This document shows positions 57,625-64,000 of a stretch of 64,000 nt of DNA, piece by piece (position 1 is the first letter of the stretch; every line of letters starts with the position of its first letter). Source of the DNA: Misgurnus anguillicaudatus (Eukaryota; Chordata; Actinopteri; Cypriniformes; Cobitidae); NCBI RefSeq assembly GCF_027580225.2, contig NC_073352.2:30250001-30314000 (forward strand). The letters run 5' to 3'. A model generated the notes under the pieces. It was not told the DNA's origin. It worked only from the letters and a program-made list of their open reading frames with translations, and did no database searches. A program made the position numbers and the translations under genes.

Positions 57625-58099
57625 TATGGATGCACCGATATATCGGCCTGTATATTGCTATCAGCAGAAAAAAGCATCAGGCATCTGCCATAGTCTAAAA
57701 ACAGCCAATGATCAAGGTAGATTATATCCTAGCTTTCAAAAAGAGTGAAAAATAAATGCATCAGAACTCATAATGTATGAATATTTTTAAATGAAAATAT
57801 TTTTCAATGACAACAAAATTGCAGTGTACACTCTGCACTTCTGAGATTTCACAACATCATAACTTGAAAGAAGGAGTAAAAGCAAAACTATCGGTATCGT
57901 TAGATGACATTCTGAGTAATCATGATCATGCTTTCTTTTTTATTTGATTTTTTTTATTTATTTATTGCTAAGTAAGTATACATTGCTTGTATCTATTATA
58001 TTGTTTTGTAGTTCTGTGTTGTTTGGTCATGATCTTAAATAATAAATAAATAATCGAATATCGATATCGGCACATAAACTTTGTATTGGTGCATCCTCA
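57625..58099. mobile_element. hAT-like element with ATCGG termini
   Basis: The left end TATGGATGCACCGATATATC and the right end GTATTGGTGCATCCTCA are inverted repeats flanked by ATTTCAAT on both sides (57617-57624 and 58100-58107). Copies of its right end recur at about 58285-58360 plus 59947-59980 and at 61445-61540. Confidence 0.8.
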
Positions 58100-58360
58100 A
58101 TTTCAATACATAAGGATTAAATGAATAGAAATCTATTCCCACATATGATATCTGTAAATAAAATATTATTTCAAGCAGATTGGGAAAATAAAATGACTGC
58201 AAAGGGCAAAGGAAAACACAGAGAATTGCAGGTTAAAGCTATAACAAGTTCAAGCGACCTTGGACTTATAGGATTTTACAAAATCATGAATCAAGGAGTG
58301 AAAAGCAAAACTATCGGTATCGGTAGATGACATTCTATTTAATCACATATCGGTATCGGC

Positions 58361-59946
58361 TAGGGCTGTCCTCGACTAGTATTTACATATTCGAATCAGA
58401 ATTGTCGAATCTTTTCATAGTCGACCGATAGTCGAATCATCTATGTGTGTGTGTGCATGGGTTGGGAGGGGGTCAGACCAGGTACAAATTGATAACTTTT
58501 ATTTTCTTTCACAAGCAGCACACATAAACAAGTTTCTGATAAAGTGACCAAAACTGTCTTTCAAGTGATGAACGAAGACAAAACTGACGATGCATTTATA
58601 TATTTTTAAGGCAAAATGTAAGGCAACATTTGTTTAATTATTCCTCATAACATTTTAAAGCCACGATCTACAGAACATCACACACAAAAAAAACATTTTG
58701 ATAACTAAACCTAAAAATATAACAAAGGTGATCCTGCCTTGGAAACCTCGGCTAATTCAGTGTTTTTATTTGATTTGGAGATTAAGCGCATCAAAGCAGT
58801 CATGACCAAAAAAACGACAAATGAGAAATGACAAATAATTTGTGATTGTTACTGCAAATTATAAAAACTAAGCTTTTATAAGTGAACACAATTCATAAAA
58901 ACACTGAAATTAATGATTTTATAGACACTACGCGTTATTATTTAGCACAGAAATACCTGCTTGCTTTCACTTTGATCATCTCCATTCACTTTAGATACAG
59001 AAACAACTGATGATATTATTTATTTCCGGAATCTCTTTGAAAGTGAACACCGACCATAATATTAAATCACAAGAAAGACAGTCGTGTAAGACATAAATAT
59101 AGGTTCGGTGCAGATATTTTCCGGTTCATCACCGAAATTTAAAGAAACGGCTTACCTGTTTTGTAGTTTAACTTTTGACAAGATAATCACTATGTTTTAA
59201 ATACGTTTTAAAAACTTATACCCGTCGAAAACATCCGTTTTTTAATATTTAGTTTGATGAACTTCTAAATATGAGACGAAGAGCACCTAGCACGTTCGGC
59301 TAAATTGCATGCGCAAGCATGGCCAGCACGCAATAGTGCAAAATCTATACAACGAAAAGCAATCCAAAATGTACAGACTTAAATTAGATCAGAATTTACG
59401 TTTATAATAAATACATTTTTTTTATAAAATAAGGTCAGAAGTAACAAAGTGCAGAACAAATGAGCAAAATGCCTCAAGTGCACGAAAACAAAACACAAGC
59501 CAAATAGATACATCAGATAACCCCGAGTGATTTATAAATAAAATAAAATAAAATAAAATAAAGAAATTATTAAAAGAATGAAAGTATAGCCAGAATTGCC
59601 AGCTTTTTCTTTTAAATGTAGAAACAAAGAGGCAATGGTTTATTAGAAACCTCTTATGGACGTGTAGCCCGGTCACAGGAGTTGCTAGATTTATTAACGC
59701 ATTTAAAAATATTTATTGAAAGCTGATACTTCACATATTATTTGCAGAATTATAATAATATGCTGTATATTAATATATATGTTATATGTGACATCAGATT
59801 TGTGCACAGTGCACCCATATACGGCCAAAATTAAAGGATCCTCATTTCATAACACATCTGCGACGATTCGACTGTGAGATTGGTAGTCGAATCAGGCTTC
59901 TCCTATCGATGCATCGAATCTTCGACTATTCGGGGTCACCCCTAGT
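58361..59946. mobile_element. hAT-type insertion (1586 bp)
   Basis: TAGGGCTGTCCTCGACTAGT on the left and TTCGACTATTCGGGGTCACC...CCTA on the right are inverted ends with ATTCGAATC-type subterminal words. Flanks are GTATCGGC (58353-58360) and GTATTGGC (59947-59954), a 7/8 match. No transposase is seen; the interior is AT-rich and includes an AAAAT microsatellite near 59532-59562. Confidence 0.88.
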
Positions 59947-60159
59947 ATTGGCACAGACATTTTGTATCGGTGCATCCTCAATTTCAATACATAATGAATA
60001 AAATGAATAGCAATCTATTATATCTGCAAATAACATTTCATTTCAAGCAGACAGGGAAATAAAATGACTATGTAGGGCAAAGGAAAAAATACGAAGAATT
60101 GCAGGTTAGAGCGACCTTTAACTACTGCATGTTTACGAATACCACACGACTACACAGTA

Positions 60160-61440
60160 CATTAAATCTTCAAAAAGAAAAACTTTTCAAAAAGAAAAAT
60201 AATAATTTTTTCATGTTTTTTACAGCACAGAGTATATGCTCATAAAACAAGAGGACAAAAACCAAATGAAAATGTTGGAAGTCTGTCTCACAACACTCCA
60301 ATTTTCTATTTCCTCCCAAGTCATTGAAGGAGTATGTCATTTTCACTTTTTCTCTTTTATTCGTCAGTTCGGACCAGAGGGTGTTTAGGAAGTCTCATTC
60401 AGACTGACGCTGTGCCAGGTTGAGGAAGGTTACTACAGGGCTAATGTGAGCAGCTCTGGTAATGAGATCTCTGGAGACGCTCAGCCATGGCCCTCACAGG
60501 ACAGAGAGCAGGAGGTGAATTATGGTACTTGGATATAAACTTAATGATGACTCCATTGGACAGACTCAAGATCAGTCATGGTAGGCTGCTCATTAACCTC
60601 TGCCTATGTAGCATATTTACTACTGTAGATTTAACCTGGCCCTGGAAATACTGTGAGGTCAGCATAGCAAAACAAACAGCAAACTAATAAACTTGCAAAA
60701 AGTCCCAGCAAAATGAAAGGTTATAAATTATGACAATACTTATTAACAGCTCTGTATTTAAATATGCATAGAGAGATTATTAAGCGGCACAGTACTAATA
60801 AGAGAATGTGTGAAAGAAATGCTGACAAAGCTTTTGATCAAACGTTTGGAGAGTGCCAAAGCACTTAAATAATTGTCCTTGTTTGCCATTGAGTGAGTAG
60901 GGAGATATCATCACACAAGCCTGGCTGAACTTTGAATTAATGTCTAATGAATGCATTACAATACGAATCGTGTTCCTGTCTCTGATTCTGAATGAATTTG
61001 AAAAGGCGAGTGATGAAAGATCAACAGCTCAGAGATGAAGACTTTTCTTGTCTCGGAAAACTGTACAAAGCGATGGGGAAAACGTCTCTTGACTTGCGCA
61101 TATTTGAAAAGAAAAAAGCTAACGATGAACGTAAAGAGATTTAACAAAATGTCAGCATGAAACGACGTTTGCAAGCCAATTCACGTCATTAATGTGACAT
61201 TTCCAGAAATGCAACAAAAAATAAAGGGCGAGGGAGTCCTGAATCAAGTTTTTCAGTCAAATGTGCTTTTTTGAAACTTTGATTATGATAATTAAATTAA
61301 TGTCAACCAGTTATTGTTAGCTCAATAATCATTATGTATGTTGCTTTGGAAAATAGTCTGCAACTATTGGCTAAATAAAGTAAAGTAAGTAAAGTTATTG
61401 CAGTTTGATGAAAGACTGTACATTTATCGGTATAAAATGT
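60160..61440. other. intronic or upstream stretch, unclassified
   Basis: No TIR pair or exon with UNC5 similarity is visible. It lies 5' of the thrombospondin exon on the gene strand, so it is presumably intron. The open frames at 60487 and 60956 show no domain. Confidence 0.35.
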
Positions 61441-61542
61441 TATGACAAGGAGTAAAAAGCAAAACTATTGGTATCGGTAGACATCTAAATAATCGAATAT
61501 CAGCATCGGCACAAAATCTTTGAATCGGTACATCCATAATGT

Positions 61543-63066
61543 ACAGTGACAGGAAACAGTATGGGAACCTTTTGAAATAGTTTTCTGAATAAATTTGTCA
61601 TAAAATGTGATCTGATCTTCATCTAAGCCAAGGGTATTGACAAACATAATGTGTCTAAAAATAATAATAACAAAAATACTGATTGTTCATGTAGAGAACA
61701 AAAAAAAAACTCATAGCGCTTGTGGAAAAAGTATGTAAATCCTTGAGTTATATTTATTATTATTTATTCATTTAGCTGACGCTTTTGAGTTCAATGATTA
61801 GTCCATTTTCTTAAAAAAAAATCTAGATAATTTACTCATCACCATGTCATCCAAAATGTTGATGTCTTTCTTTGTTCAGTCGAGAAGAAATTATGTTTTT
61901 TGAGGAAAACATTCCAGGATTTTTCTCATTTTAATGGACTTTAATGGACCCCAACACTTAACAGTCTTAATGCAGTTTAAAATTGCAGTTTCAAAGGACT
62001 CTAAATAATCTCAAATGATTCATAAGGGTCTTATCTAGCAAAACAATTGTCATTTTTGACAAGAAAAAAAAAGCACTTTTAACCCTCAACTTCTCGTCTA
62101 TCTCCAGTCCTATGACACACCAGCGCGACCTCACGTAAAACGTCATCACGTGACAAGACGTCACGGATGACGTATCGAAACTACACCATATCATTTACAA
62201 GTGTGTAGAAAGAGGACCGTTTAGACGTTGTTGTATGTTGAATGATACTAATTAATGTCTTTGTGTCAGTTTATTGTTTAAAATGGTTTGCAAATTTGCG
62301 TTTCATATATGTAACACGTGACCTTTCCACGGCATTACGCAATTACTTGGTCACGCTGGCGCGTCACAGGACGATAGACGAGAAGTTGTGGTTTAAAAGT
62401 GCATATTTGTTATTTTTCTTGACAATCGTTTTGCTAGATAAGACCCTTATGCCTCGTTTGAGATTGTTTAGAGTCCTTTGAAACTGCAATTTTAAACTGT
62501 ATTAAAACTGTTAAGTGTTGGGGTCCATTAAAGTGATAAAAATCCTGGAATGTTTTCCTAAAAAAACATAATTTCTTCTTGACTGAACAAAGAAAGACAT
62601 CAACATTTTGGATGACATGGTGGTGAGTAAATTATCTGGATTTTTTTTTGACTAATCCATTTCTGCATATTTTTTCTTTTTCTTGCCAAAAATGACAATT
62701 GTTTCACTAGATAAGACCCTTATGCCTCATTTGGGATCGTTTAGAGTCATTTGAAACAATTTTAAACTGCAGAGTAAATTATCTCGATCTTTTTTTAAGA
62801 AAATTGACTAATCCTTTAATGACCTCAAAAAAGCTAATTAGAGTCAGGTTTTAGCCCACCTGGAGTCTGGTTAACATAATACGTTTGAAGGTGTAGACTA
62901 CAGCTACTTTCACTGATAAAAACTTTAATAATTTTAAAAAATTATTTGTGTTATTTTTAGTATTATGTTTGTCAGTATCCGCGACTTGGATCAGATCACA
63001 TTTTATGACAAAATTATTCAGAAAATCATGAATTTCCAAAAGGTTCACATACGGTTCTTGCCACTG
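61543..63066. mobile_element. mariner-like TIR element disrupted by a foldback element
   Basis: The left arm ACAGTGACAGGAAACAGTAT...TTTTCTGAATAAATTTGTCA...AAATGTGATCTGATC is repeated in reverse complement at the right (about 62940-63066, ending TTCTTGCCACTGT). TA dinucleotides at both edges (61542-61543 and 63067-63068 region) fit a mariner-type insertion. The interior is replaced by the family D foldback element. Confidence 0.8.
61796..62818. mobile_element. palindromic TTAA element, family D, with duplicated right arm
   Basis: The left arm, from GATTAGTCCATTTTCTT and ATGTCATCCAAAATGTTGAT, pairs with the right arm at about 62360-62660, through AAAATCCTGGAATGTTTTCC and CAACATTTTGGATGACATGG. 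A second, internally deleted right arm follows at 62664-62818 and ends GACTAATCC then TTTAA. The size of the paired arms is about 400 bp. Confidence 0.85.
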
Positions 63067-63069
63067 TAT

Positions 63070-64000
63070 GTAGATATGCAAATTATGTTGTGTAAATAAG
63101 TGTGCAGACTATGTAAATCAGGTGTGAATATTGTCTCATATCTGTCTCACTACTGTTAATATCACTATGATATTGCTATTGATCGTAAATGCACATCAAA
63201 TTTTACCTATACTGCTGTACTTGTGTTTATGGTTGAGTGAAAGAAAATGGTTCATTTGAAAGAAAAACAAAAAATGTCCCCCTTGTAAAAACATGAACTT
63301 AACTAAATTGGCTCAATTCATGTTGATTTAGAAACAGCCAAATAAAAACAATAAAGAAGGTGAGACAGAAAAACATCTAATTTCCCTTTCATGAGAAGCA
63401 ACGAGTGTCTCAAATGTGCTTAAAACGCATGCACTAATGGAACCAAAGGCAGTTTCATTCAAAGGCAGATAAGTCATTGTCTTTTTAGGGTCCGTACAAT
63501 TATAATAAATTCTCTAATTTCACATCATTCTGCTTCTAGGTGTGAAAAGGTGTCTCTGTGTGTTAATGTTTCTGTGTAGGGTGCCTATAACACAATAACA
63601 CAGTGGCAGGTCTATTTGGACGTCTCGTCCGTGGCACTAAAGAGCGTCCGACTGCTTTTACGCGAACTGCAGGAAGCCACATTTCCGCTCGCCGCTGCTC
63701 AAAATCACAGTGACTGATGCTGGACACCTCCAGCTGCCTTGTCCTTGAGCCGGTAGGAGGACCAGGAGAAACAGGCACACAATTACCTTTCAGATCAGCG
63801 GGAACGAGACAGAGTCAACACTCACATCTGTAATCTCACCGAGACCTAAACGTTCAGTGTTCAATAGAACTGAGACAACAAGATTACAGGTGACCTGTGG
63901 GCTCTGAGCCATAGAGGGCGGGGCCAGACGGGCTATGATGTCACTGCAATCTGCTGCTTTGTTGAGTCAAATGTGTAAAAACACAACTTTTTGTTAATTC
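63070..64000. other. unclassified stretch at the window edge
   Basis: I looked here for the upstream thrombospondin or immunoglobulin exons of unc5 on the minus strand and found none. The 71-codon frame at 63563-63778 is arginine/proline-rich without a domain or splice context. Confidence 0.35.

Noticed and set aside
63563..63778. Candidate upstream unc5 exon near the right edge
   Set aside because: The translation lacks the cysteine and tryptophan pattern of thrombospondin or immunoglobulin domains and has no matching phase.

Overview
The window looks like nuclear DNA from a teleost fish, most likely a cyprinid (carp/zebrafish relatives). It is AT-rich and intron-like, with very sparse coding sequence. 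It is packed with short terminal-inverted-repeat (TIR) DNA transposons, hAT elements and microsatellites of the kinds found in cypriniform genomes. No bacterial, plasmid or phage gene organisation is present.

The one host gene I can support is a netrin receptor of the UNC5 family, on the minus strand. By residue similarity recalled from the family it is most like UNC5A. Six consecutive internal exons are visible and their splice phases join without conflict: a thrombospondin type-1 repeat (56255-56419), the transmembrane exon (39393-39581), the cytoplasmic juxtamembrane exon (38392-38691), two ZU5 exons (34321-34408 and 31171-31339) and the ZU5/UPA exon (25486-25719). Together they give 1145 bp of coding sequence with no stop or frameshift. 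The immunoglobulin-like and first thrombospondin exons must lie beyond 64000. The rest of UPA and the death domain were not found in the 25 kb downstream, so they probably lie beyond position 1.

Almost everything else is intronic repeat material, layered by successive insertions. 1-8.4 kb: TTAA-flanked MITEs, a three-level nest at 6419-7250 and a complete hAT MITE at 7966-8370. 9.6-15.4 kb: degenerate repeats, a hAT MITE inside a palindromic element, and hormone-like TTAACACA repeats. 16.7-23.3 kb: nested hATs, including a 4.35 kb hAT-like insertion (18075-22420) with exact 8-bp target duplications. It contains a LINE 3' end, a palindromic MITE, microsatellites and a spliced-looking exon of unknown origin. 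25-37 kb: unc5 exons separated by large palindromic MITEs. 39-49 kb: more MITEs, a decayed Tc1 element (44321-45495) and a head-to-tail hAT dimer (47656-48568). 49.9-50.9 kb: a 21/33-bp minisatellite inside a TIR-bounded element. 52-63 kb: palindromic elements, a 1.59 kb hAT-like insertion and a foldback element inside a mariner-like element.

I do not see a novel multi-gene system. The most useful leads are: the in-frame, phase-symmetric transmembrane exon whose acceptor tract is a CT microsatellite; the minisatellite carried by a transposon-like element; the hAT dimer with a single target duplication; and the putative promoter and exons inside the 4.35 kb insertion. All repeat-family assignments rest on termini, target duplications and remembered family features; no database was searched.
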